Of a stretch of DNA of 64,000 nt, positions 1 through 8,079 are shown in pieces. This DNA is from Promethearchaeota archaeon (GTDB lineage: Archaea > Asgardarchaeota > Lokiarchaeia > Sigynarchaeales > SOKP01). The stretch covers positions 1 through 64,000 of the forward strand of contig JAEOTL010000467.1 in assembly GCA_016839845.1 (NCBI GenBank), read 5' to 3'. The notes below the pieces were generated by a model. The model had not been told where the DNA came from and did not search any database. It saw nothing but the letters and a program-made list of their open reading frames with translations. Every line of letters starts with the position of its first letter. Position 1 is the stretch's first letter. Position numbers and translations under genes: made by a program.

Positions 1-1
1 G

Positions 2-379
2 TTAGAAGCTGAAAAAAACATGGACAAGTTTTACATGCCCCACATTCATTTTAGTCTTGATGGAAGTTCTGGTTTTGAAGGTCTTAGAACAAGAATCGAA
101 GCATTTCACGATTTAATGGTTGGCAACAAGAAAACTAATCCCAAGTTTAGAGATGCCAAGTATGTGGTCCCGGATGAAATAAAAAATATATATTTTAATA
201 AGCCGAAATCCGATTTTGAATATTTCGTGTCTAGTATTGAAACCCCAATATCAAAGGTTTTAACAATGCTGAATCCATCAAAGAAATTAGATGTAGGATT
301 CGCTGTTAAGAATGGACTCGAGTTTTTTTCAAGAAATTCGTTTTTTGGAGAATTTGCGAAAAAAATTATTGAAAAATAA
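2..379 (+). CDS. acyl-CoA dehydratase activase-related protein, C-terminal end (partial)
   Basis: The reading frame is open from base 2, so the gene starts before the window and only its last 125 residues are seen. The segment around residues 12-35, with the pattern FSLD-x-SG-x-EG-x-RTR, is closely similar to the C-terminus of the protein at 4031-5215 (FSFDEHSGQEGMRTR). Both belong to the nucleotide-binding family (DUF2229/COG3581 type) that accompanies activators of 2-hydroxyacyl-CoA dehydratases. The stretch after this motif is longer here than in the paralogue. It is convergent with the flavin oxidoreductase gene downstream. The substrate is unknown. Confidence 0.7.
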   Translation, partial: LEAEKNMDKFYMPHIHFSLDGSSGFEGLRTRIEAFHDLMVGNKKTNPKFRDAKYVVPDEIKNIYFNKPKSDFEYFVSSIETPISKVLTMLNPSKKLDVGFAVKNGLEFFSRNSFFGEFAKKIIEK

Positions 380-466
380 TTGCTAACCTCATCGTCTACT
401 CTAAAAATATCTTGTCAACTGAGATAACAACCTTGAAATAATTGACAAATTTTAATATATTTTAGT

Positions 467-1630
467 TTACTGATTTTTTTTTGCTTTTCTTTTAGCCAAT
501 TTTTCTTCCTTTTCTTTCGCATCACAATGGGTACCATTGTATTTTCGACCACTACCTATGCATCCATTACAGTAAATACACTCGACTCCAGTATCACCTT
601 CTCCTTTCAACCATCTATTAGGGAGATTAGGTTCTCTGATAAGGGGTCGAGCCAAAGCTATGAAATCAGCACTTCCGTCATTTAAAATTTTCTCTGCCAA
701 TTCTAAGGAATTTATTCCACCAATCGCTATTATAGGAACATCGACTATTTTCTTAATCTCTTTAGCATGTGGTACATTATAAGCAGGTTGATTCACTGTA
801 CCAACACTAATTCGAGATTCTGGTAACATGGTAATTTTCCAGCCTAATTCCTTTTCGCTACGTGTAACAGCTGCCCACATTCCTCCACTGATCTCAAGTG
901 CAGCATATCCTAAGTTTGAGAGGCTTACAGCAATTTTTTTTGCTTCATCTATATCCATTCCACCTTCCATGAAGTCATCAGCATTATACTTGATCATGAT
1001 TGGAAAATCTGTTCCAACTAACTCCACTGCTCTGTTGTAGATTTCTTCAACTATTCTAATCCTATTTTCTGTATTTCCACCATAATCATCTGTTCGTAGA
1101 TTTGTATAAGGAGATAAAAATGCACTTAAGAGCCATCCATGAGCAGCATGTAACTGGACTGCATCAAATCCTGCTTCTTTAGCTCTCCTTATTCCTTGTG
1201 CAAAAGCTTCTATAGTCACTTTAATTTCATCAATATTCATTTCACGAGGAGAGCTTTTGAGGAAAGGATTGTAGACGGCTGAAGGTGCAACACGAGTCGT
1301 TTCAATGCGATTTTGAGTTCCGGTATGGTGCAGTTGCAAAGCTATTTTACACCCATTACCATAAGCATGTGCTGTATCGGCAATCTTTTTCAACCCAGGA
1401 ATGAATTTATCGTCAGATATACGCATTTGCGCTTCACTAATATACGCATTTTCTTGTACAGCCGTAATTCCAGTAATAATTAATCCAACACCCCCTTCAG
1501 CTAAGGCTTTATAAAAATTTATAAGGTTATCATTCACATGACCATCTGAAGCTCGGGATTCGGCGGTGGCAGATCTCACAAATCGATTCTTGATTTTTAA
1601 ATTTCCTATTTTTTTTGGAGTAGAAAACAT
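467..1630 (-). CDS. NADH:flavin oxidoreductase / Old Yellow Enzyme family, with Cys cluster
   Basis: This 387-residue FMN-dependent TIM barrel is of the Old Yellow Enzyme and 2,4-dienoyl-CoA reductase type. The active-site region HAAHGWLLSAFLSPYTN is near residues 160-177, the NxRxDxYGG stretch follows, and a phosphate-binding IAIGGINS lies near 300. The C-terminus has C-x2-C-x2-C-x11-C (CIYCNGC), close to the [4Fe-4S] motif of dienoyl-CoA reductases. The FAD/NAD domain of the full-length (about 670 aa) enzymes is absent, so it is a single-domain form. It probably reduces an activated C=C bond; the substrate is not deducible. The tail is Lys/Glu-rich. Confidence 0.9.
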   Translation of the reverse strand: MFSTPKKIGNLKIKNRFVRSATAESRASDGHVNDNLINFYKALAEGGVGLIITGITAVQENAYISEAQMRISDDKFIPGLKKIADTAHAYGNGCKIALQLHHTGTQNRIETTRVAPSAVYNPFLKSSPREMNIDEIKVTIEAFAQGIRRAKEAGFDAVQLHAAHGWLLSAFLSPYTNLRTDDYGGNTENRIRIVEEIYNRAVELVGTDFPIMIKYNADDFMEGGMDIDEAKKIAVSLSNLGYAALEISGGMWAAVTRSEKELGWKITMLPESRISVGTVNQPAYNVPHAKEIKKIVDVPIIAIGGINSLELAEKILNDGSADFIALARPLIREPNLPNRWLKGEGDTGVECIYCNGCIGSGRKYNGTHCDAKEKEEKLAKRKAKKNQ

Positions 1631-1803
1631 CTTTATATTCAGAAAAAAAGTATTTTTGAATTAATCTAAATTAATCCAAATTAAAAAACTTTTTATACCT
1701 TTTTTTAGTAATTTGACATCTGACAATAAAAAGAAAGTATTTTGGTATCGGATCTCTTTTTAACCTTTGAGAGGTTACTATATAAAGATATTCTGGTAGA
1801 TCT

Positions 1804-3606
1804 CTAATAAGGATTTGACGGTGATATATGCCAGGATTTGAGTACGTTCACCTTGGTCGAGCCATTTATGGAGAAGATACTGACACCTAAGCTGTCTGGT
1901 TGTGATGGAAAGATTCGGCGCATAACAGCCTGTCGGCTATTTGCAAAAACTTCTACGACAGACTTGTCAACAAATATTCGGAGCTTCAAACGCTCGTTTG
2001 CTTTCAATGAGAAAGGTCCCGCCTCTACATTTTTTGGAGTTCCCTCTGGACCAGACTTCCGGGTATCCACCTTCAGCTTACCTTTGGATGCGTCGTAAGA
2101 AATCACGGTCTCTTCCTGACCGTCTGATGAAACACAGACTTTGACGCCGTATTCTGAAGCGTCCACGCTCTCCATGTCAATGGCAAGTTCAAGACTATTG
2201 CTCCTTATTTCGTCAATGACCATGTCTTTTCCCGATTGTACCTCGAAGTCCTCTTGTTTGAAGGGCCTATATCTAAGGGCTTCGATTTCCTTGGGAACAT
2301 CCATCCTAAGTTCGCCGTTGTCGTCTAGGGACAGTACCCGTGGCAGACTCATGGTTCCAGACCATCCATATTCCAAACGCACACCGAATTTGTGAAAATC
2401 TAGTAACCACGCCCACATTATTCGGCGACCTTCGCTGTCTTCCATGCTTTCAGGCGCAAAGAACGTATTATCCACCCAACTCATTTGAGCGTGATATTCA
2501 GGATAAAACTGTTCATTCTTCCACTCGCCCAGGTAGTAACGGCAACCTAGACGATGGCTGATGCACAGCAGTACATCTTTGTTGCCAAGCTTAAAGAGGT
2601 CGGGACAAGATACATCTTCTTCTAGCGACACACCCTCCACACCATGTGCAAAAAGTTCTCCAACATATTGCCATTCCTCATCCAGGCTATCGGACTTGGC
2701 AATTGCGGGGTGCTCGCCACCGAAAATGGCATAGTAGGTGTCCCCTTCATACCATCCAAAGGGATCCCATGACCTGTATTTCCCATGGTGTTGATCGCCT
2801 TCGTGGGTTTTAGGAGTGATGGGGTTTGAGTCTAATTTCTTCCACTCGTTTAACTCATCATCTAAGGCTACTGCCAAAGCGTTTCCTTGATTCACTTGGT
2901 GATAGCATATTGTAGGTACTCCATCCTCGTTGATGAAGCAGTTCCCACTATACATGCCATCCAGCAGCCTTGTAGGATGATGGCGCCAATGAAAGAGGTC
3001 AGTGCTTGATACGTGCCCCCAATGATCAGATTTCTTACCAGATCTCTTATCCTGGAATATATAGAACAGATGATACCTACCCTTCCAGTAGATGGCGCCA
3101 TTAGGATCGAAGGGGATTGCAACTCCCTCAGGTATGACGAAATGATAACCAGGTCGTAAATGGTCGCTTAGAAGTTGCTCTCTATGCTCTCGAGCTGCTA
3201 GTGCCCACGTATCGATTTCCCTCTTGCGTATTCTGGTTTCTTTATCCATTGGGAATGATTCCCAGTCAATTGTTTGGGTGTAAATAAGTCGCCACACCCC
3301 GTCTAATTCTTTCTTAAGTGTATAGCTGTAAGTAATGCTTCCTTTTGGTGTATATATCGATACGGGACTGCACGTCGCTTTATCTCCCTCAACGATTATT
3401 TCAGCCATACTCAAATCGATCTCGATGTCTGTTTTTGTTGCTCCCACTGTAAACACAAGGTGTTCTTTTCTTAGGGAGCTTTTTACGAATCCCTTACTGT
3501 CTTTCCAATTTTCTGAATAGGAATCAAGTACAGCTTCTACATTCCCATTGATTCTAGCTGCGGTATGAGCTTCCATTGCCGCTAATACTTCCCTCTCATT
3601 TGTCAA
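1804..3606 (-). CDS. NTF2/SnoaL-like domain fused to glycoside hydrolase family 32 (fructan hydrolase)
   Basis: The protein has 600 residues. Residues 1-118 look like a SnoaL/NTF2-like cone domain. Residues about 155-450 form a GH32 five-bladed propeller, followed by a beta-sandwich to about 590. The nucleophile motif is FDPNG (Asp167). The transition-state stabiliser region reads SWDPFGW (Asp281), where many relatives have RDP. The third block is EEDVSCPDLF (329-338): the Glu is not directly before Cys as in the classical ECP motif, which suggests a variant subfamily. GH32 enzymes cleave beta-fructosides such as sucrose, levan or inulin. No signal peptide is visible, so it is probably intracellular. 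Base composition is clearly richer in G+C (about 50% in sampled lines) than neighbouring genes, pointing to acquisition from bacteria. Confidence 0.88.
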   Translation of the reverse strand: MTNEREVLAAMEAHTAARINGNVEAVLDSYSENWKDSKGFVKSSLRKEHLVFTVGATKTDIEIDLSMAEIIVEGDKATCSPVSIYTPKGSITYSYTLKKELDGVWRLIYTQTIDWESFPMDKETRIRKREIDTWALAAREHREQLLSDHLRPGYHFVIPEGVAIPFDPNGAIYWKGRYHLFYIFQDKRSGKKSDHWGHVSSTDLFHWRHHPTRLLDGMYSGNCFINEDGVPTICYHQVNQGNALAVALDDELNEWKKLDSNPITPKTHEGDQHHGKYRSWDPFGWYEGDTYYAIFGGEHPAIAKSDSLDEEWQYVGELFAHGVEGVSLEEDVSCPDLFKLGNKDVLLCISHRLGCRYYLGEWKNEQFYPEYHAQMSWVDNTFFAPESMEDSEGRRIMWAWLLDFHKFGVRLEYGWSGTMSLPRVLSLDDNGELRMDVPKEIEALRYRPFKQEDFEVQSGKDMVIDEIRSNSLELAIDMESVDASEYGVKVCVSSDGQEETVISYDASKGKLKVDTRKSGPEGTPKNVEAGPFSLKANERLKLRIFVDKSVVEVFANSRQAVMRRIFPSQPDSLGVSIFSINGSTKVNVLKSWHISPSNPY

Positions 3607-4030
3607 TGTTCTTTTCTCCTTATCCTGATTTTTCCAACATATCTTGGTCTATTTTACATAATATATGAGTTTGATGATCTTTAAGATATATATGGTGCCT
3701 ATTATTGGCATATATGAGCACACATATGAATTATAATAATCTACCACAGTCCAATTTATAATGATTTACCGATAAAAACAAGAAACAGCCCATTAGGTTC
3801 TATCTAAGAGGAAAGAGGTAATATATTGATGGCTATGAAGTAGACGGATTTTATTAAATCTATCCTAAATTTTTAATAAGTACAATCATACTTTTGATAA
3901 TCTGTTTCTAATGGGTATATTTTTATTTTTTGCTTTGTTATTTAAACAAAAGTTTATTTAAATAAATACTGATTATAACCAACATCAACATAAAATTCTT
4001 ACTAAAAAGGATATAGGAGCTACAAGATAC
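3607..4030. other. intergenic region between divergent genes
   Basis: These 424 bp separate the divergent GH32 and activase-operon genes and must carry both promoters. Several TATA-like stretches occur (for example around 3695-3735). An AGGAGC sequence lies about a dozen bases before the ATG at 4031 and is a plausible ribosome binding site. Two short modules, GAAACAG and CCCATTAG, occur together at 3782-3796 and again in inverted and permuted order at 3902-3915. I see no gene. Confidence 0.5.
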
Positions 4031-5215
4031 ATGATTCTCTCGTTTCCTAATATGGGGCCTAGCGTAATAGCATTCAAAACTCTTTTTGAGCAGCTTGATA
4101 TAAAAGTTGTACTCCCAGATCCTACGAATCGAGAAGCTATAAAAATTGGGGTTAAATATAGTCCTGAATTTGTTTGTTTCCCATTCAAGTCTACTCTTGG
4201 GGATTTTGTGAGCGCAATTAATAAAGGTGCCGATACATTGGTAATGGCTATAGATTGTGGCCCTTGTCGATTTGGGTTTTATCATGCCGTGCAAGAACGC
4301 CTTCTTCACGATATGGGATATAAAGATGTGAATATAATTCCACTCGACCAAGCTGATTTGTTAACATTTAATTGGGTTAAGGCTCTCCAAGAAGTTAGTG
4401 GCAAAAAGGATCTTTTTGCTTATTCCAAATATGTAAAAGCGATTATATTTTTCTTAAAAAAAGCAAAATTATTAAATGATATTCAAACAGCTGAAGGATT
4501 GTTCCGAGCCTATGAACGTAATCAAGGGGATACTACTGATGTCTTGAATAATATATTAAATAAACTTGATCAAGCTAATACTCTTAAAGAACTTCGCAAT
4601 TTCAAAAAAGTCATTAAAGAGGATTTCAATAAAATTGATGTAGATAAAACAAAAGTTCCTTTAAAGGTAACGTTGTCCGGTGAAATCCATATTAGCTTGG
4701 AACCATTTGTCAATGTTGATATTCGGCGTAAACTCGGAGAAATGGGGGTTGAGATACATCAATTCCTAAGTTTATATGATTGGGTTGTCCATAAATTTCA
4801 TTTGAATTACCACCGAAAATGGTTAGAGCATCTAGCAAAACCATATATGCCTATGGACATTGGAGGGGAGGCAATTTGGGTTATTGGAAGTTATATTCAT
4901 GCTGCTCAATCTGGAATGCTAGGTTTCGTTCATTCGTATCCGTTCACCTGTATGCCAGAGGTAACTGCCAGAACTATTATTACGAATAAATTAAAAAAAA
5001 AATACGACCTTCCAATTATATATTTTTCATTTGATGAGCATTCAGGGCAAGAAGGAATGCGAACAAGGCTGGAGGCTTTTGTTGATCTAATGGAATCAAG
5101 ACGTAAGCACAAATTAAGTATCGAAAATATTTCACTTCAAGAACATAATAAGAATTTTTATAAATCAAATGGATCACACTTCTTTCAGGAGTGTATTCAA
5201 CTATTACGGACTTAG
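4031..5215 (+). CDS. acyl-CoA dehydratase activase-related protein (HgdB/DUF2229-like)
   Basis: This 394-residue protein belongs to the family related to 2-hydroxyglutaryl-CoA dehydratase components (COG3580/3581). It carries Cys motifs EFVCFPFKST (about 50-60) and DCGPCRFGFYH (about 75-86), both typical positions for iron-sulfur ligation, a later SYPFTCMPE, and the C-terminal FSFDEHSG-x-EG-x-RTR block shared with the partial gene at the window start. It lies 13 bp upstream of the activase gene. In many bacteria these two parts are fused in one polypeptide of about 1400 residues; here they are separate genes. The start is supported by AGGAGC at the right distance. The likely role is electron transfer or activation of a radical dehydratase or reductase not present in the window. 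Confidence 0.85.
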   Translation: MILSFPNMGPSVIAFKTLFEQLDIKVVLPDPTNREAIKIGVKYSPEFVCFPFKSTLGDFVSAINKGADTLVMAIDCGPCRFGFYHAVQERLLHDMGYKDVNIIPLDQADLLTFNWVKALQEVSGKKDLFAYSKYVKAIIFFLKKAKLLNDIQTAEGLFRAYERNQGDTTDVLNNILNKLDQANTLKELRNFKKVIKEDFNKIDVDKTKVPLKVTLSGEIHISLEPFVNVDIRRKLGEMGVEIHQFLSLYDWVVHKFHLNYHRKWLEHLAKPYMPMDIGGEAIWVIGSYIHAAQSGMLGFVHSYPFTCMPEVTARTIITNKLKKKYDLPIIYFSFDEHSGQEGMRTRLEAFVDLMESRRKHKLSIENISLQEHNKNFYKSNGSHFFQECIQLLRT

Positions 5216-5228
5216 ATTAGTGAATTAA

Positions 5229-6251
5229 ATGGTAGAAGTATCAGATAAAACTGTAAAAGAAGATGGAAAACAAGACGCTTTTCTAGGAATTGATATAGGA
5301 AGTGTGACCTGTAAATTTGTGTTAATGGATATGGAGGGCAATGTACTAACTAGTGTCTTTTTGCGTAATAGAGGATCCCCTATCGAATCAGCTAAGGCAG
5401 GTATGGAAGATCTAAGATTGAAGGTTGAAGAAAGTGAAGAACTTCAAGAATATGAAATTCGTAGCTGTGGGACAACCGGTTCGGCAAGATATTTAACCAA
5501 GGCCATTGTTGGAGGTGATCTTGCTAAAACCGAAATTATAGCACATGCCGTTGCCACGCAATCCTTATATCCGGATGTAAGAACAATCCTGGAAATTGGA
5601 GGTCAAGATTCAAAGATTATAATACTTCGTGATGGGATAATTGTAGATTTTGCTATGAACTCTGTTTGTGCAGCAGGTACAGGCTCATTTCTGGATCACC
5701 AAGCCTCAAGATTAGGAATTCCAATTGAGGATTTTGGAGCATATGCTGTGAAATCAAAAAATCCAGTGAGTATTGCTGGAAGATGTACTGTATTTGCAGA
5801 GTCTGATATGATTCATAAGCAAAATGCGGGTTATACCAAAGAAGACATTATTGCTGGTTTGTGTGATTCACTAGTTCGAAATTATATGAATAATCTCTCT
5901 AAAGGGAAGGAATTAGCGCAGCCAGTAGTATTTCAAGGAGGGGTTTCCTATAATAAAGGAATTATCCAGGCCTTTGAGAGACATCTAGGTTTTGAAGTGA
6001 TAGTCCCGAAATATAATGTTTTGATGGGAGCCCTAGGGATGGCAATTCTCGTAAGGGATTACTACTTGGATCACCAGAAAGAAACTCTTTTTAGAGGACT
6101 TCATGTAGGAGATCTAGAATTTATAACATCTACATTTCCTTGTGGGGACTGCCCAAATAACTGTGAGATTGTCCAAGTAAAAATGCCTCAAGATGAAAAT
6201 AAGGTAATTGCTCGTTGGGGTAGCAGATGTGGAAAATGGGAGGTATTCTAG
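5229..6251 (+). CDS. BadF/BadG/BcrA/HgdC-type acyl-CoA dehydratase activase (ATPase)
   Basis: This 340-residue ASKHA-fold ATPase contains phosphate-binding motifs LGIDIGSVTCK near residues 19-29 and ILEIGGQDSK near 120, the CAAGTGSFLD motif near 150 (the Cys of the bridging [4Fe-4S] cluster), GRCTVFAESDM near 180 and QGGVSYNKG near 236. In characterised activators a homodimer holds one [4Fe-4S] cluster and uses ATP hydrolysis to push a low-potential electron into a 2-hydroxyacyl-CoA dehydratase or benzoyl-CoA reductase. A C-terminal CGDCPNNC extension is an added Cys motif. It sits second in a tight operon. Confidence 0.92.
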   Translation: MVEVSDKTVKEDGKQDAFLGIDIGSVTCKFVLMDMEGNVLTSVFLRNRGSPIESAKAGMEDLRLKVEESEELQEYEIRSCGTTGSARYLTKAIVGGDLAKTEIIAHAVATQSLYPDVRTILEIGGQDSKIIILRDGIIVDFAMNSVCAAGTGSFLDHQASRLGIPIEDFGAYAVKSKNPVSIAGRCTVFAESDMIHKQNAGYTKEDIIAGLCDSLVRNYMNNLSKGKELAQPVVFQGGVSYNKGIIQAFERHLGFEVIVPKYNVLMGALGMAILVRDYYLDHQKETLFRGLHVGDLEFITSTFPCGDCPNNCEIVQVKMPQDENKVIARWGSRCGKWEVF

Positions 6252-6255
6252 AGAG

Positions 6256-6450
6256 ATGGCAGAATTTTTAAGACAACTAAAAGATTTGGGAGAAGAATTC
6301 ATTGAAACTCTAAGACACAAGACAAAACTTAGTACAATCTTTGATCTATATACAGAAAAGGTTATTCCCACTTTTGTCTCAGAAAAGGAATTAAAAGAAT
6401 ATTATGAAAAACGAATGGAAGAAGTAAACGATTTTATCGATAAATTATAA
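6256..6450 (+). CDS. small helical protein of unknown function
   Basis: This is a 64-residue, highly charged, predicted all-helical protein without Cys or membrane segment. I chose the ATG at 6256, four bases after the activase stop; an upstream ATG at 6208 in the same frame would overlap the activase and is less likely. Its position between the activase and the PlsC-like gene (24 bp before the latter) argues that it is a real operon member. No family is recognised. Confidence 0.6.
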   Translation: MAEFLRQLKDLGEEFIETLRHKTKLSTIFDLYTEKVIPTFVSEKELKEYYEKRMEEVNDFIDKL

Positions 6451-6474
6451 TAATATGTAAGGTGTAAATAAAAT

Positions 6475-7161
6475 ATGACTGAAGAACAAGTTGTCTCAGA
6501 AGAATCAGACAAATTAAATCCTAAAGTGATTGCCCTTGATGTTCTTTACGGGGCTGTCAAAGGACTAAGCGGATTATTTTTTAAGACTTTAATGAATTTA
6601 AGAATAGAAGGCCAAGAAAATATACCAATAAGAGGAAAAGCAATTATCACCACGGTTGCGGGGGATATTATCCGCGATATGTTAATTATTGCCCAAGTAT
6701 CAGGCCGAAAAATTCATTTTATGATTGACCCCAAAATGATGAAACATCAGATTTTAGGACCAGTGTTAAAAAGTCTTGGCATGATACGTGGTACTGAAAG
6801 TAAAGACGACACTGAACCTATTGAGAAGATATTTGATATTTTGAATAATAAGGGAGATTTAGTAGGTATGACCCCTGAGGGAAAACGCGATAGGGAGGTA
6901 CAAATAAAATCTATGGCAGCAATAATTAAATTTGCGATAGCTACAGATTCTCCAATTATTCCTTTAGCTATCATCCAAGACAAAGCAAAAATATTGAATA
7001 TGTTTACTGGAGATGCCATTAGAATAAGGATTGGAACACCTTTGAGAGTGGAGAAGAGATTAAATCGTGAGAAAAATCGAGCCGAAAGGTATGAACTGGC
7101 TGAAGACATAATCAATATCGTCGAAAAACTTGCTGAAGTTCCTGAAAATGAACTAGATTAG
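6475..7161 (+). CDS. PlsC/LPLAT-like acyltransferase lacking the catalytic histidine
   Basis: The 228 residues match the lysophosphatidic acid acyltransferase fold: IEGQENIP near 43, a beta strand then AGDIIRDML where family members have NHxxxxD, KSLGMIRGTES (about 99) in the acceptor-binding region, TPEGKRDRE near 134 in place of FPEGTRSR, and PIIPLAI near 160. The aspartate of HX4D is present but the histidine position is Gly. Known enzymes use that His as the base, so this copy may be inactive as an O-acyltransferase or may do something else. It lies last in the activase operon. Fold assignment is fairly secure; function is open. Confidence 0.75.
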   Translation: MTEEQVVSEESDKLNPKVIALDVLYGAVKGLSGLFFKTLMNLRIEGQENIPIRGKAIITTVAGDIIRDMLIIAQVSGRKIHFMIDPKMMKHQILGPVLKSLGMIRGTESKDDTEPIEKIFDILNNKGDLVGMTPEGKRDREVQIKSMAAIIKFAIATDSPIIPLAIIQDKAKILNMFTGDAIRIRIGTPLRVEKRLNREKNRAERYELAEDIINIVEKLAEVPENELD

Positions 7162-7169
7162 CTTTACTT

Positions 7170-7811
7170 TTAAGAGATCAGATTTGTTCTGTTGACTTCA
7201 CTTTTATTCCAGTGAATGAAAATCTGGAATTTGAAGTCCTTCCCTTTATAATTTCCGTCGCTTATTGCAGAGAATTCAAACCCGTTATTTTCATGCCAAT
7301 AAACAGAAGCTTTATTAAAAATTGGCTTTTCTACGATAAATGCAACTACAGGAGTGTTCAATTTCAATAAAGCTTCTTGAAATATGGCAGTAGCAATTCC
7401 TTTACGTTTATATTCAGGAAAAATACTCACCTGGTCTAAATATGCAAATCTTGTTTCTTCATTAAGGAGTAAATCATTTGATTTTTGATTTTCGAATGTG
7501 AGATTTCCAATAACATCACGCACTTTTACAATGTTATATTTCTTATTATGGATACTCACAAAACCAATAATTTTCTCAGACTGAACTTTTGCTACGTAAA
7601 TATCAACATCTGGATCTCTAATAAGTTCTTGATAATAATCCAGTTCTACTTCTTTCCGTAAAAATCCTTTTTCTTCTAATTTTTTTATTTGTTCTTGTGA
7701 GAGCTCATCAACATCTCTTATTTCGATTAAATTTTGTTTTAGAGCATTGAGGATTCCATCGGCATCTTCGATACTAGCTGTTTCAACGTAGATCTTGGGT
7801 TTATGAGTCAT
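7170..7811 (-). CDS. GNAT family N-acetyltransferase
   Basis: The 213-residue protein has the GNAT core: a beta-strand DQVSIFPEYKRKGIATAIF around residues 130-148 contains the R/Q-x-x-G-x-A acetyl-CoA pyrophosphate loop (KRKGIA), preceded by the substrate-side strands and followed by a VAFIVEKPIFNKASVYWHENNGF segment typical of motif B. The N-terminal 60 residues are helical. A run of G residues 12-16 bases before the ATG is a possible ribosome binding site. It converges with the operon before it (8 bp gap). The acceptor is unknown. Confidence 0.85.
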   Translation of the reverse strand: MTHKPKIYVETASIEDADGILNALKQNLIEIRDVDELSQEQIKKLEEKGFLRKEVELDYYQELIRDPDVDIYVAKVQSEKIIGFVSIHNKKYNIVKVRDVIGNLTFENQKSNDLLLNEETRFAYLDQVSIFPEYKRKGIATAIFQEALLKLNTPVVAFIVEKPIFNKASVYWHENNGFEFSAISDGNYKGKDFKFQIFIHWNKSEVNRTNLIS

Positions 7812-7865
7812 ACTGAAGCTTTCCCCCTATATGTTTCAAAATTCTAAAAATTATATTAATAGTCT

Positions 7866-7876
7866 TTATAAAAAGG
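7866..7876 (-). promoter_or_regulatory. candidate archaeal TATA box for the GNAT gene
   Basis: On the minus strand this reads CTTTTTATAAAG-like sequence about 55-65 bp before the ATG at 7811. A start site about 26 bp further would leave a leader of some 30 nt that contains a G-rich ribosome binding site. This is inferred from spacing only. Confidence 0.3.
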
Positions 7877-7977
7877 AATAGTTTTAAATATTTTTTGTAA
7901 ATTTTCACTTATTTTCTGGTCTTTTCCGACGAATCTCATTAAATTAAAGAGTTAAATTTTTTAGAAGAGTGTATTTA

Positions 7978-8006
7978 CTCCCTTTTTTCCTATGACAAAA
8001 AGGAGG
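7978..8006 (+). other. imperfect inverted repeat in the leader of the giant surface protein gene
   Basis: CTCC-C-TTTTT and AAAAAGGAG can pair with a one-base bulge around a nine-base loop. It lies about 75 bp before the ATG at 8080. It may be a leader structure or an operator; nothing distinguishes these. Confidence 0.3.
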
Positions 8007-8079
8007 TTCTAATAAGATTTTTAAATCTTCAAGCTTAAAAACTACTTGTTCAATGATCTTATGTTGAATCTATACACAA

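Noticed and set aside
1838..2561. Several plus-strand frames of 67-86 residues opposite the GH32 gene
   Set aside because: They are shadow frames produced by the higher G+C of the GH32 gene; codon pattern follows the minus-strand gene.
3938..4351. 137-residue minus-strand frame opposite the activase-related gene
   Set aside because: It is antisense to the clearly coding gene at 4031 and has no family features.
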